NCBI RefSeq assembly: GCF_001540865.1
Contig: NC_033632.1
Coordinates: 2,426,727 to 2,490,726 of the forward strand
Direction of reading: 5' to 3'
Source of the DNA: Ananas comosus
Lineage: Eukaryota > Streptophyta > Magnoliopsida > Poales > Bromeliaceae
Length of the DNA: 64,000 nt
A program made the position numbers and the translations under genes. Positions 10,901 to 21,919 of this stretch are shown in pieces; position 1 is the first letter of the stretch; the number at the start of each line of letters is the position of its first letter. A model generated the notes under the pieces. That model worked only from the letters and a program-made list of their open reading frames with translations, searched no databases and was not told the DNA's origin.

Positions 10901-13900
10901 CCTATGCTTATATATATATATATATAAAAATATTCCAATTCATGATGAAGGTGATATAATTCAAAAGTAGAATGGTAATTATGATAAGCAACAAAGAACT
11001 ATTAGAAATCTATTATATTATCACAAGTAAAATGTTGTTGGAGTTCATTTTGCGCAAGCAAAATATTTTTATCAAAAAAATATTACACAATTAGGTTACC
11101 ATCGAAAAATATGATTTGCAATAGCTGATCTCGACAAGCTAGCTAAAGCTTCCAGAAAACAATTTTATGTAATTCCTTGAATTATATTTTGTTTCTCTGA
11201 ATGGTTACATGCATAATTAGCTTAGTAAAATTAAGTTGGAAAGAGTCAAAATTTTCAACTAATATGAGTGGGGAAAAATCCAAATTACAGTGACCTCAAA
11301 GGTTGGCGGGTGGGGGGGCCGGACTAGATCTCCGTGGTTACGGGTATGATTTGGGGCCCACTTAGGGTTCAGATGGTCACATGCATGTTAGGCACCAATC
11401 AAAATGATAAATTATTGTCCGCACCCGGCGCATTTTTGCACCATGAATTATGCCACATGCACTGACTCAAGAGGTAACAAAAGTGACAGAGCACGGAATA
11501 ATTAATATTTGCTACAACATGCATAGTGGCTCTGATGCCGTATTACGTACCTACAGGTTCAAAATCAAAATCTTATATATTACATATATATGCTTTGCCA
11601 CATTTAAAAGGTCTGTACGTATATTCAAAACCATTAATATTTTAGAGTTTATAAACTCGTGTTACTTTCCCCTACCTTTGATTTTAGCACCATTTGATGC
11701 CCAGATAATAATAATAATAGGTTATGGAAACTTAGGTTCTAATTTAAGATTTAAGATACTAAATAAATAATAATGAGTGTGGTGCGCGAGGTCGAGGGAT
11801 GCACTGGGTGTAGGCAATAATTTCTGGAGGAGGGGAGAGTGGGGGACTGGTTAATTTCCTCTGTGGGCTTCGATTGCTTCACGTGCCTTTGGAATGGGTC
11901 GGGTGTTCGAGAGAGGACCACATGCAACTACAAATTCTAGTACAATTTTTCCCTGGACCGGGTCTAACACATCATCGCAGACCGTATATTATTTGGAATG
12001 TCGGAGATCTATATATAAATTGGATTTGAGGTCGCTAGCTATTAGAACAGTTGGTTAATACCTTGCTGATATCTGGATTCAATAGATCGTGAGCTCAGTG
12101 CCGAATCAATATAATACGTATTTTAATTCAGAATTTAGAGAGTTACATTCCGGCCTAATATTATGCAAAATAACAAAAAATATAAAATGCATACTTTGGG
12201 GTGAGGAGTGTAGTGTACAAGGTAAATAGTGAGTAAATATTTAAATGCGACTATTTGGGACTCAAGTGAAAGGCGCACTAGATAATTTACTATTTATACT
12301 ATTATTAGAAAAAAATTTTATTGAAAAAATGCTAAACGACTGAGGTTGAGCCTTGGCTTTTACTTTCTATGCGCCTCACCTTAGCTTCACTGAATTAAAT
12401 TGGAATATGTGAATTCCTTTTTTTTAGTTTTGGGCAAGATCTTTTGTCGGTTAGGGCTTGTTTGGTCTTTTGAAGAATGTAGTACTATGCAAAGCTTCTA
12501 GGAAAAATGTTATGTTAATTTATTTAGACAAATTCTATTAGAGTATTAAATTGAAGTTCCTTCTTTTGGGACTTAAGAATCTCACTTAAACTTCAACCCA
12601 CTACAGTAAAATAAAAAATAAAATAAAAAAAAAAAAATTCTACTTGTCGAATACTTTACTAGAAATAACTATAGATAAAAGCAGAACAGAAACTGCGCCA
12701 AAAATGAACATAATAGCTTGGGTTTGGCGATATTTGTTACCAAGTAAGAATGCAAGCTGGAACCACCAAATTTTGCCCTCTTCTTGGGTCCCATACATAC
12801 CAAACGTGGGTCATGTGGTTTGCGAGATCATGAGACGGATCGAGCTCCCTTCCTTTTCGCAATTCAACCACCTCGAATACTAGTCTTTGTGTATCGGTGA
12901 AAAACAGTTTTACCGTAAACTAATGATTGTTCCATGTCTCTTCGATCTGTTATTTAATTATTGTGTCTAAATGAAGCAGAACTAATTGAAAATACTTTTA
13001 AAGTCTCTGGTGAGAGCTGAGAGCCTGGGTCGTCAAACGACACATTTAGACACACCCTATGCTTTCCTAACCCCATTTGATTTTCACCAATCTTATGTAT
13101 CTATCATACTATCTTTGCAAGATGTGCATAATGCATGTGGATTTGAGAAAAAGCTAGCATTGGGTATATTACTGTAAAAGCTTCACTCAATTAAGCTTGT
13201 AAACGCAATTAGCGAATCAAAAAGCATGAACTACTTAATATTCTTTTTCTTCCCCCCTTTCTTTCTTATGTTTCATATCAAATTAGGGTTTTACTGCTGT
13301 TTTTTTGTCATAACAACATGCCATGTAATTTACTTTGAAGTTCAAAAACATCTGTTGAAAAGTCAATAGATGACACATGTGCATGGATACAGTCAACAAG
13401 TCAACAAAGTCAAGCTATGGGTGGGGGGATCCAATGAATCTTTGGACCAAATCAAGTTCGGGAGCACATGGGTGAAACAGGAGAGGAGAATCCAACCTCT
13501 ACCTAAACAATCCAATCATATCTGAGATGTGCAGTGGAATTAGAAACACTGTTGGAACTACAAGTTCTTTTTACATGAAGGGAAATGTATGAGTTCCCCC
13601 AGAATGCTACATTTACGGTTGTTGATATTCTGACTCTCTATACTGTAATATATATCATATATTAGAAACTTACGTGTAAAAAAATCACACATGAAATAAA
13701 CATATAGAAGAAGATATAGATTTTGAGATTCCGTATATAACATGTCATCTGTTAGGAACTTACATATAACTGATTTAATTTGGTGGGTTTTATGAGCAAG
13801 AGCGGCTTTGCAAAGAAAATCGTGAAAATACAATGCATCGAGAATAAAGAGACACATGATTTTGGTGCAATTGGGGCAACTTCAGAAGAGCAACTCTAGC

Positions 13901-15985
13901 ATTTCTACATTTATCTCCACTTATTTATCGCTGTAAAACCGTGTTATTAAAGCTAGCTATCTCACCTCGTTACACCATTACAATTATTAGACAAGTACTA
14001 ACATCGTTTTCATTAGAATCCGGTCAATAGCTTCTTGGATTTGGTCACGATTTGGTGTTGCTTTCGAAACCGAACTGTGAATTGTGAACACCCCTACCAA
14101 ATAATGCCTCATTTGGAAACTTTGGTTAGATTTTGTGGGTTAAAAATACTTTGGGTTGGTTGCGTTTAGGGTTTCAATTGCGGCCCTCAGAAAGGCCCAA
14201 AAAGTTGAGCCTTTTCATAGTTTTTTATCCATGCAAACAGGGCCGATCCGAGAGGTGGTCTTCTAGATAGCAGTGGCACTACATTATTATGTCTCAAGCC
14301 AATCAAATTTCTTCTTTGGAGAGAAAAGTATTATAATTTTTCTTTTTTACTAAAAACTATGATCGGATGGGTGAACCCTAGAGGCAAATTTGATTGGTTG
14401 AGGATATAGGTGATATAACGTCCCTACCACATTTTAAAATTTTTTTCAAATCGGCGGGAGCGGAGCGGCTCCTCACCTCCGGTCCTGTCTCTTTGGTTGC
14501 TCGGAGGAGAGTGAGTTGATTTTTATTCTATTTTTTGTCCCCACTTACCCCTTCATTCGGGGCCGGTCCGGACGGAAGCGAATTTTTTACAGATGAACAG
14601 AATAGATTAAAGGAAGAAAAGAATCGCTCATCTCTCTCTCTATCAGCGTATCAGAATTGATTAATTTTTCTTTTTTCTTAACCCCCGCTTGTCGTCCCAC
14701 TCAGGACAGATCGCTACCAGAACTCCACCGAATCCATTTGCATCGCTAATTTAAGTCATTAATTGGTTGCTTGGCTCTACAAGTAGACCATGAGGCCAGT
14801 TATTTCTTGGACCATGTCTACCATATCAGTTGTGAACCGTCCAAATTGGTAAAGTTTGAATGAACTTGCAAGGAATGTGCAATCCACAGTTGACGTGGTG
14901 GACCACGTTCAGAGTCTCTCCTTCACTCACTGTTTCGCAAATTATATGTAGATTTGGAACACCCATTCTCCTCGTATTGCTTTAACCTAAATCTATTTGG
15001 TGGGTTGAATCAATCTCCATAGACCAAAGTCCATGTGAGACAAATAAGTTGGGTTTTAAATCTTGGGGCTTGTTTGGCTCTCAATTATAGTTTGAATAAA
15101 CCGCTCTCAAAAATCACAAGAAACTTTTCAGTAAATTAACAAAAAGCTTTCCTCTGCAGCACAGCAGAAGCAAAAGTAGAAGCTCCAATTGTAGTACTTT
15201 TCACACATTTGCAGTCGAAAAACTCGTTTAATTACCTCCTATTCTACTAAAAATGCTAATTCTTTTATTTGGTTAGATACAAACTGTATCTTTTCAACAT
15301 AATTTTTTTTGTAAATTAGACTAAACAGATACTTAGTACTGCAACAACAATGGAAACTGATTCCTTAAGTCTCCATAGCGCGCTTAAGTCAAAATTTGAC
15401 TGAAAAATAGTTGATTTTGGAATTCTCTATTTTTAAAACAAAAAAAATTCAAGCAAAAAGGGAGAGAACAAATTATATAATTGTTAGCTTATGGCTGTAG
15501 TCAACAATCATGCCTAACAACAAATACGAACCAACATGTTTATTATTTACCCTCTATGTTCTTTACATTTTACTCTTTTCTTTTATTTTGTTTATTCTTT
15601 TTGGAATTTTGCAGCAAACACCAAACATGGGCCACCAAATTAAAGAACCTTTGAACCGGTCCAAAGAGTGTACTATTATAGATTCCCTGTTGTATATATG
15701 TATAGCTACCTCCCAATGTTGAATTCAACTTTATTAATTCTAGAGGTTCTTCCATTTATTTTATCCATGCTTTTGCCCAAGATTAGGACCTCTACATCCC
15801 TCTCCATCATTGACACTTTGAAACTGGGAAAACAAATTAAATTAATATTGTCGATCTCTAGAAGATCAACTAAGAAAGTGACTTACATAGGAGAGGAGTA
15901 TGAAACTCATTGCTTTTGAAAGTAACAACTTATTTGTAGAGTAGGGTGGCGTTGGTTTTACTGCTCCTTTTGGTTCGGACAAATA
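10540..15985. other. Long intergenic stretch without a recognised gene
   Basis: Contains an (AAT/TAA)n microsatellite at 10,858-10,900 and scattered ORFs of 60-106 codons with no family features. Sequences beginning GGGCTTGTTTGG occur at ~12,448 and ~15,065 and look like left ends of hAT-type MITEs, but I could not find convincing matching right ends. Otherwise nothing is identifiable. Confidence 0.5.
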
Positions 15986-16152
15986 TTTTTGCTTCTTCTT
16001 TTTCGCTCTTTTTTTTTCTAATCCCTTTCTTCTTCGTTTTGTCTTTCTGAGGCCCTAGCTGTTTCATCCTATGTAGCTAAGTTTATTTACGTACCTAATG
16101 AATAAAGCAGGTACCGTGCTACCTTTCTCTCTCAAAAAAAAAAAAAAAAAAA
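15985..16152 (+). mobile_element. 5'-truncated LINE 3' end with poly-A tail
   Basis: Shows the ordered tail CTGAGGCCCTAGCTGTTTCA, TGTAGCTAAGTTTATTT, AATGAATAAAGCAGGTACCG, TGCTACCTTTCTCTC, then an 18-nt A-run. The same order is seen on the minus strand of 55,609-55,740, where more of the LINE is kept. The final ~60 bp are shared with the SINEs below. Confidence 0.65.
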
Positions 16153-16965
16153 CAACTTATGTGTTGAAATTTTGGGACTATATATCCTTTATGTTGCAAA
16201 TTAAAGGCCCCACCAAGATGGATGAATAAAAGTAAATAATTCATGCATTAATCTTTTACCATTGGGGAGTAACTTGAGTAAGGCTGATGTGAAGCAGCTT
16301 TTTGCCTCTAAAAGTTTAAACTATTAGTTAGAACATAGTGTTTTCAATTTTGTATGCTAATTTTTTTTTGTATATTTGGTCGCGAGATATTCTGAGAAGT
16401 CTAAAAGCGATCACGGCTATTTTTGAGGTTTGGAAATTATATACGTAGTGGTCTTTAATATGCTTGAAATAATTTGGCGTGTCACATAACATATTTTTTG
16501 AGTTTTTACAAAATAAACATTTTTTTATCAGTAGAATTAACCAAACTATTTCTGATTTTATTTTTTTAAAAAAAATCCTTTTTGAATGCTAAGCACTTCA
16601 TCCTTGTCTACTTATATATGCTTCGTAATGGATACCTCAAAATGTATTGTAAGTGCAGTTGATGTAATTCAGCAATTTAGAGTCAACATCAAATAACATA
16701 TTTCCAATTTGATTTCTCAACTGTTGTTATACTAGACTCCTTTATACTTATAAATTTTCAGCTGTAAAATGAAGAGATATGCGGTTAAAATGATAGTGGT
16801 CCCCAATTAGGATGATGGTGGTTCCTTAAGGTTGAGTAGGTGGTTGGTTGAATAATATAATTTAACGGATGAAAATGATCGAGGGGTAAATGTAACAGGC
16901 GAAAATTTATCAGTACAGAAGGGTTTATACTCATAAGAGTATAATAATGAGGCTCATATAAATAG
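16152..16965. other. Intergenic; second copy of the 6.5-kb dispersed repeat
   Basis: 16,760-16,930 matches 6,480-6,720 in block order. The remaining sequence is AT-rich with no gene signal. Confidence 0.4.
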
Positions 16966-16981
16966 AGAGAGAGAGAGAGAG

Positions 16982-17241
16982 TAGGGCTACTGTGCTATTA
17001 GGAGCACAATAGCTCTTGTGCTCCTAACTTCCTAATCATCCATCAATTTTGATAGATGGTTAGGATGAGAGAGAGAAGAGAAATTGGAAAGAAATTTAAA
17101 AAGGAGAGAAATTGAGATGCCCAATTTCTTCTTAATTTCTTTTCTCTCTCACCTCCTAATCATCCATCAAAATTGATGGATAGTTAGGAAGTTAGAAGCA
17201 CAAGGGTTATTGTACTCTTAATAGCACAGTAATCTTACTAT
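16982..17241. mobile_element. ~260-bp foldback MITE flanked by (GA)n on both sides
   Basis: Arms are reverse complements: TACTGTGCTATTA.GAG.ACAATA, TGTGCT.CTAACTTCCTAA and ATCCATCAATTTTGAT.GAT on the left, all mirrored on the right. (GA)n tracts flank it at 16,964-16,981 and 17,242-17,261. Its outermost bases (GGGCTACTGTGCTAT) resemble the ends of the TA-flanked family (AGGCTACTATGCTAT). No coding capacity. Confidence 0.75.
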
Positions 17242-17260
17242 AGAGAGAGAGAGAGAGAGA

Positions 17261-17796
17261 GTTGAGCTAGAATACTATCGATAGCAAACGGGATCTGTTG
17301 CCATCCATTTATTTTCGATGATAGAGACTCCAAATCGACGATCGGTACCGTTGAACATGATCTATACCACTTGAAGTGTTTAGAAATCAAATTTTAAATC
17401 TTTTCTACATTATTTGCCTAATGATCAAAGGGTTTCAAAATTTGTAATTTTAATGGTCGATATGAGGCGTTTTATCGTTTAATGGTGTAAAGATATCCAA
17501 ATCAATTAAATTTTTGTTAGAAAATTTTTTAAACTATTTAAAACAAGATCTATACTCTTGATCTTGATTACAAAACTTCTATCATCATTTTTTAAAGAAT
17601 ATTTATTTTCAGCTGTTCATTTTTGTGTCCACTCGAATTGAATAAGAGACAATATCGAAAATGTATGAAATTTGATTTCTAAATACTTCAAGTGTATAGA
17701 TCATGTTCAACGTGCCGATCGTCGATTTGGAGGCTCCATCATCGAAAATAAATGGTGGCAATGAACCGTTTGCTATCGACAATATTCTAGCTAACT
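17261..17796. mobile_element. ~535-bp foldback MITE related to the TA-flanked family (copy B)
   Basis: Inverted ends GAGCTAGAATACTATCGATA / TATCGACAATATTCTAGCTA. The interior shares GATTTGGAG.C, CGACGATCGG.ACCGTT.AACATGATCTA, ATTTGCCTA.TGATCAAAGGG and their complements with the other copies, but with independent substitutions, so it is a subfamily. It abuts the (GA)n tract on the left and a TA-rich tract (17,795-17,885) on the right. Confidence 0.75.
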
Positions 17797-17799
17797 ATA

Positions 17800-18945
17800 T
17801 AATATATTATATATATATAATATATATATAATATATATATCTATATTTATATATATAATTATATATAATGTATATATATATATATTTTTGAGAAGTTTCT
17901 TTCTTTTCTATTTTTCTTTTTGAATGGAATACTTTAAAATTGTTCTATTGCCAAATGACCCAATTATATAACTATGGTATAGTATAGAAAGGATAGAAAG
18001 AATCTATAAGATATTAACATGGCAATGACTACCGCGTGGACGCTGTACAAACACGTACTTGGTTACTTTTTCTTTTTCCATTTTGATATTTAACTGTAAG
18101 GGCACTTATTTTGATTTAGCTTATCGATTATTGATTAAGATCAAATAATATTAAACAAGTTGACCACTAATAAAAACTAATATATAACTAACTAGGAGAA
18201 TTTCATTTTCCATTAATTTATAATCACTATGCTTTGTTTTTTTGTGGATTATAATATATAACTAACTAGGAGAATTTCATTTTCAACCTTAATTTTTAAA
18301 TACTTTTTTGTTTGAATGCCGTAATTAATAATATGATAATGCGAGAATTGAGTATCATATAAGATATCGTGAGTTCACTTAGTTGTCAATTTATAAGGAC
18401 TTCAAATTTTGATTTAATGCAGTTTTTTTATTTTATTTTTTTAATAGCTTTTTTCTTTATATATATAGATTCACAAGTTTTTCAGTGTGTGCATTTGTGC
18501 CCATGTGTTTTTTTTCTCTGAGAAACTTTTATGAGTGCAATATACCGTACAAAGGAAAAAAAATAAATAATAGCTAAAATTAATGTAAGAATCTTCATAT
18601 GTATCTTGTTAGACAATAGACCACAGTCCTTACTCGTTAGCTCTTTCGGAGTCAATGGTCAAACATATATTTTGACCGGACCGAGCGACCAAGTTGCTCA
18701 ATTTTTCTATTCCGATAAGCAGTAATCAATCAATCTACTAACAATATATTTAAAAAATTTGCTCGTTGCTATATATCACATGAAATATCTTTTGTGCCTA
18801 AAAAAAAAAATACAAAATTTATTTTGAAATTTCTAATCTTGCAATAGCGCGAGGTTAATTGTAGGGTTTTAATTCCAAAATGCTTTACTCAAATAACAAC
18901 TTGGAAGCGCCAAGCGGAGTAAAGTTAACATCAAAGTGTAGCACC
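17800..18945. other. AT-rich intergenic with a short local duplication
   Basis: TA-rich tract to ~17,885. A ~33-bp motif (AATATATAACTAACTAGGAG, then AATTTCATTTTC) occurs twice, at ~18,179 and ~18,253. No gene seen. Confidence 0.5.
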
Positions 18946-18949
18946 CGAG

Positions 18950-19092
18950 GTCCCTAGCGCAAGCAGTAAAAAACTTGGTGATGGACATTCGAGGTCCCAA
19001 ATTCGAATCCTATTTGATTCATATTTATAGTTAAGTTTATTTCTAAATGAAATAAATAAAACGGGTAGCGTGCTATCTATCTCTAAAAAAAT
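18950..19092 (+). mobile_element. tRNA-derived SINE
   Basis: The head has a box A-like TAGCGCAAGCAGTAA and a box B-like AAATTCGAATCC. A body follows with GATTCATATTTATAGTTAAG, and the conserved tail TTTATTTCTAAATGAAATAA..GGGTAGCGTGCTA ends in CTCTAAAAAAA. The same architecture recurs at 19,193 and 56,113-56,460. The tail is shared with the local LINE ends, as expected when a SINE borrows LINE machinery. Confidence 0.7.
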
Positions 19093-19192
19093 AAACATCT
19101 AATTGCAGCGAAAAATATTGCTAATGTGATTAACTCAGAAGTCATTTAACTTCTCAAATAAGTTAACTATTGATCAATTAATACTGCGAGTA

Positions 19193-19340
19193 TATCTCCT
19201 AGTGCAAGGGGTAAAGACTTAATAGTTGATACTTAATCAAGTTTGAATCATAATTGCTTTATATTTTCAGCTAAATTTATTTCTAAGCAAAATGAACAAA
19301 GCGATAGCATATTATTGTTCTCTCTCTCTAAAAAAGGAAA
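19193..19340 (+). mobile_element. tRNA-derived SINE (diverged copy)
   Basis: Box A-like CTAGTGCAAGGGGTAAAG, box B-like AAGTTTGAATCA, then TTTCAGCTAAATTTATTTCT, AAATGAACAAAGCGATAGC and a CTCTCTCTAAAAAA end. It lies ~100 bp downstream of the 18,950 copy in the same orientation. Confidence 0.6.
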
Positions 19341-19344
19341 AAAC

Positions 19345-20856
19345 ACTCTAATTAAATATAATTTATGCTTGTAATGGACGTAAGTATTAGCTCATTCTAC
19401 ACGAAAGTATGGGAAAGTTTTATTTGAGGATGCAAGCTTTTCAAATACGATATATTTGCGTCTAAGTCTCTCAAAATTTGTCAAATAACTTTTAAGGACT
19501 TGACCATCAAGCACACATGGTGCCTTTTACTAGATAGAAGCTTCGTAGCTTTGGTGATTAATGTATCTATTAGCGAAAAGTTCGCAAAGACGTGGTTGAC
19601 TTATTAATTTCAAAGTACGTTTATTTTACAATCTTCCTACTAATTTATAAGTTTATTAGAAGCTTAAGATAAACCAAAAAAAATTGATGTTTTTAATTTT
19701 ATATATATATTCAGCAATCTCTCTCATATATGCTTGGGCTTGAGACATTTTGATGAACCCAAGATCTCAAACTTAAAATTTTCTATTTTGGTGCTGTATT
19801 AAAAAATGTAAAATAATCATTATTTTCAAAAGTTTAAGCCAGCAAAAATAATGTTTTTAATATTTTATTTCCAATAGGATTCAATTCTTATTCTAAACAC
19901 TTGATATATACGACACAGATGGAGAGTAGAGCAATTATTGTATTACATTTTGGTCAAAATAAAATTGAGTTTACTCCTTGTTTGGACTTCTAGAATCTTA
20001 TAAAATCTAACTCTTAATTAATTGTGACATATTACCAGTAGGATCTTAAAAAACTTACAAATATATAAATTCATTAAAATAATTATATCCCCATATATAT
20101 AATAAATACGTGAGGATGATACCATTCTCCCTGTACTGGTACATTATTATTTGACAAGTACAGTGAGAAGGATTTTAATTAGTTGCATCTCACTTCTACT
20201 TTTGTGTAGTGTATTTTTCTAGGCAAAAAAAAAAAAAAAGAGAGAGAGAGAAATGCTAATTATTACATACGGAACCGAATAAATGAACCAAAAAATATTA
20301 TTGGTGACGTACCTATAAGCATGAAAAATTTTTTTTTTTGGCTGAAAAAGAGTTTTTGGAACATTTGGTTTCACGTAAAAGTATCTTTTTAATAAAATAT
20401 AGTTTTGCATAATTTAGAGAGAGTATTTATTTTTGACCAAAAAAATAAAATCATCTTTCTCTCAGTACATTCTCGAAAGATAAATCTAATAAAAAATTAT
20501 TTTTCTTAAGAGCTAGCTAGTTAATAATTTTATCTGAACTTAAATATTACAGTCGATTTCGATGTCACGTATATGTTTCATTCATATATACTACTTTTTA
20601 CATAAATACGACTACATAATATTTGATTCATATACTTCCCTCCATTATAATTTAAAAAATAAAAAATTATAAAAAAAGCTTAATATCTTTTTAATTAAAA
20701 ACAGTTAGAAAATTAATTTTTCCACACTTTTCGATCGGGAAAAAGAAAACATGTCCCTAATAAAGCGTCAGCATGGGACCCAACACTTACGTCATTCACT
20801 CTCACTTTTTTCTTTTTCTTTTTTTTCTTTTCTTTTTCTTCTGCTTTTTTTTTTTT

Positions 20857-20905
<49 letters not shown>

Positions 20906-21270
20906 CCTTTCATGTTCCAACGCGGAAGTAGGCTAGAAAATTCCTGGTCGCCTCCCCTTTCTCTGACCTCTATTTTACACCCATATTTCCCCTATTTCTT
21001 ATTCACAGATTATTGCGTGCACCGTGAGTGCGTATATGTTCTATACACCAACCGCTCTAATTCAACAAATATGATCTATACCGTCTAAAATCAACTACAA
21101 AAACTATATAGTTTCGTACAACACATTTAATAAGTTATCTTATGTGTGATCTTTAAACCAATATCTGCTATTGTAAAGATAAATCTGAAAGAAAATATTA
21201 GAAATGGGAGATCGAACTTACGACCTTAAGAAATACGCCGAGTGCGCGAAATAATTTCGCCTTTAGAAAC
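19345..21270. other. Intergenic; long poly-T/pyrimidine tract
   Basis: 20,800-20,906 is an almost pure T/TC tract of ~100 bp that yields spurious Lys/Phe-rich ORFs. No gene is recognised in the rest. An (A)n run meets a (C)n run with one N at 21,380-21,413, just before the WRKY leader; the assembly may be unsure there. Confidence 0.5.
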
Positions 21271-21285
21271 TAGAAGAGTGGAAAC

Positions 21286-21320
21286 GGTCAACACTCCCTT
21301 CTCCATCTCTCTCGTTGACC
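21286..21320 (+). promoter_or_regulatory. Paired W-boxes upstream of the WRKY gene
   Basis: GGTCAAC (21,286-21,292; TTGACC on the minus strand) and GTTGACC (21,314-21,320) face each other ~20 bp apart, about 600 bp before the ATG. W-boxes (TTGACY) are WRKY binding sites, so auto- or cross-regulation is plausible. Site match only; no binding is shown. Confidence 0.45.
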
Positions 21321-21654
21321 CGATTCTCTCCTTATGACCAACGACCGGTCTATAGCTCACAAATTAAGGAACAGTTCTTAAAAAAAAAAAAAAAAAAAAA
21401 ATTTGNCCCCCCCTTCCCAACGGTTTAAAACCTCCTCTCCTCAGCTTATTAAAAACACCCCAACTTCCTCTGATCTCATCAAATTTGTAGAAGAAACAAA
21501 AACAGAGGAGTTAGAAGAAGAAGAAGAAGAAGACGGCGACTGCGGCAACGGCGCGGCGTAGGAACTTAGCCGAAATTTGCTGGGTTTTCTAGTTAGAAAG
21601 AGGAGAAAAAGATAAGATTTTGCTGTAAAAAGGAAGGATTTTGGAGCTCGAGTG

Positions 21655-21717
21655 ATGGTGGAATCACACGCGAATGGGGGTTGTTTATTGATGTTATGTG
21701 CCCACTTCCAAATTTAG
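21655..21717 (+). promoter_or_regulatory. 20-codon upstream ORF in the WRKY leader
   Basis: An ATG at 21,655 opens a 20-codon frame (MVESHANGGC...) that ends at TAG 21,715-21,717, about 200 nt before the main ATG. A second in-frame ATG lies at 21,691. If the leader starts near 21,480, ribosomes would meet this uORF first, suggesting translational damping. The transcript start is inferred. Confidence 0.4.
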
Positions 21718-21919
21718 CTCCTTTTTTCGATTTTCCTCATCCCCATTAGCATTAGCATTAGCGTTCTCTTCCTCTTCCTTATATCTAATCCCCCCCCACC
21801 CCCTGTTTCCATTATATCTCCCCTGTTTCTGTTCCTCTCCAATATATATAGAGAGAGAGAGAGAGTTTTGTGGCTTCTCCATTTTCCTTTCTCTCCTGTG
21901 GCTGCGATTAAACCAAACC

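Noticed and set aside
11450..11770. 106-codon plus-strand ORF
   Set aside because: AT-rich composition, no recognised motif, no gene signals around it.
12448..12650. GGGCTTGTTTGG start as a hAT-type MITE
   Set aside because: No convincing inverted right end or target duplication was found, so not listed as an element.
13558..13857. 99-codon minus-strand ORF
   Set aside because: Low-complexity, hydrophobic/aromatic residues as expected from AT-rich noise; no splice or promoter support.
20713..20936. Lys-rich and Phe-rich ORFs
   Set aside because: Translations of the 100-bp poly-T/pyrimidine tract; no protein signal.
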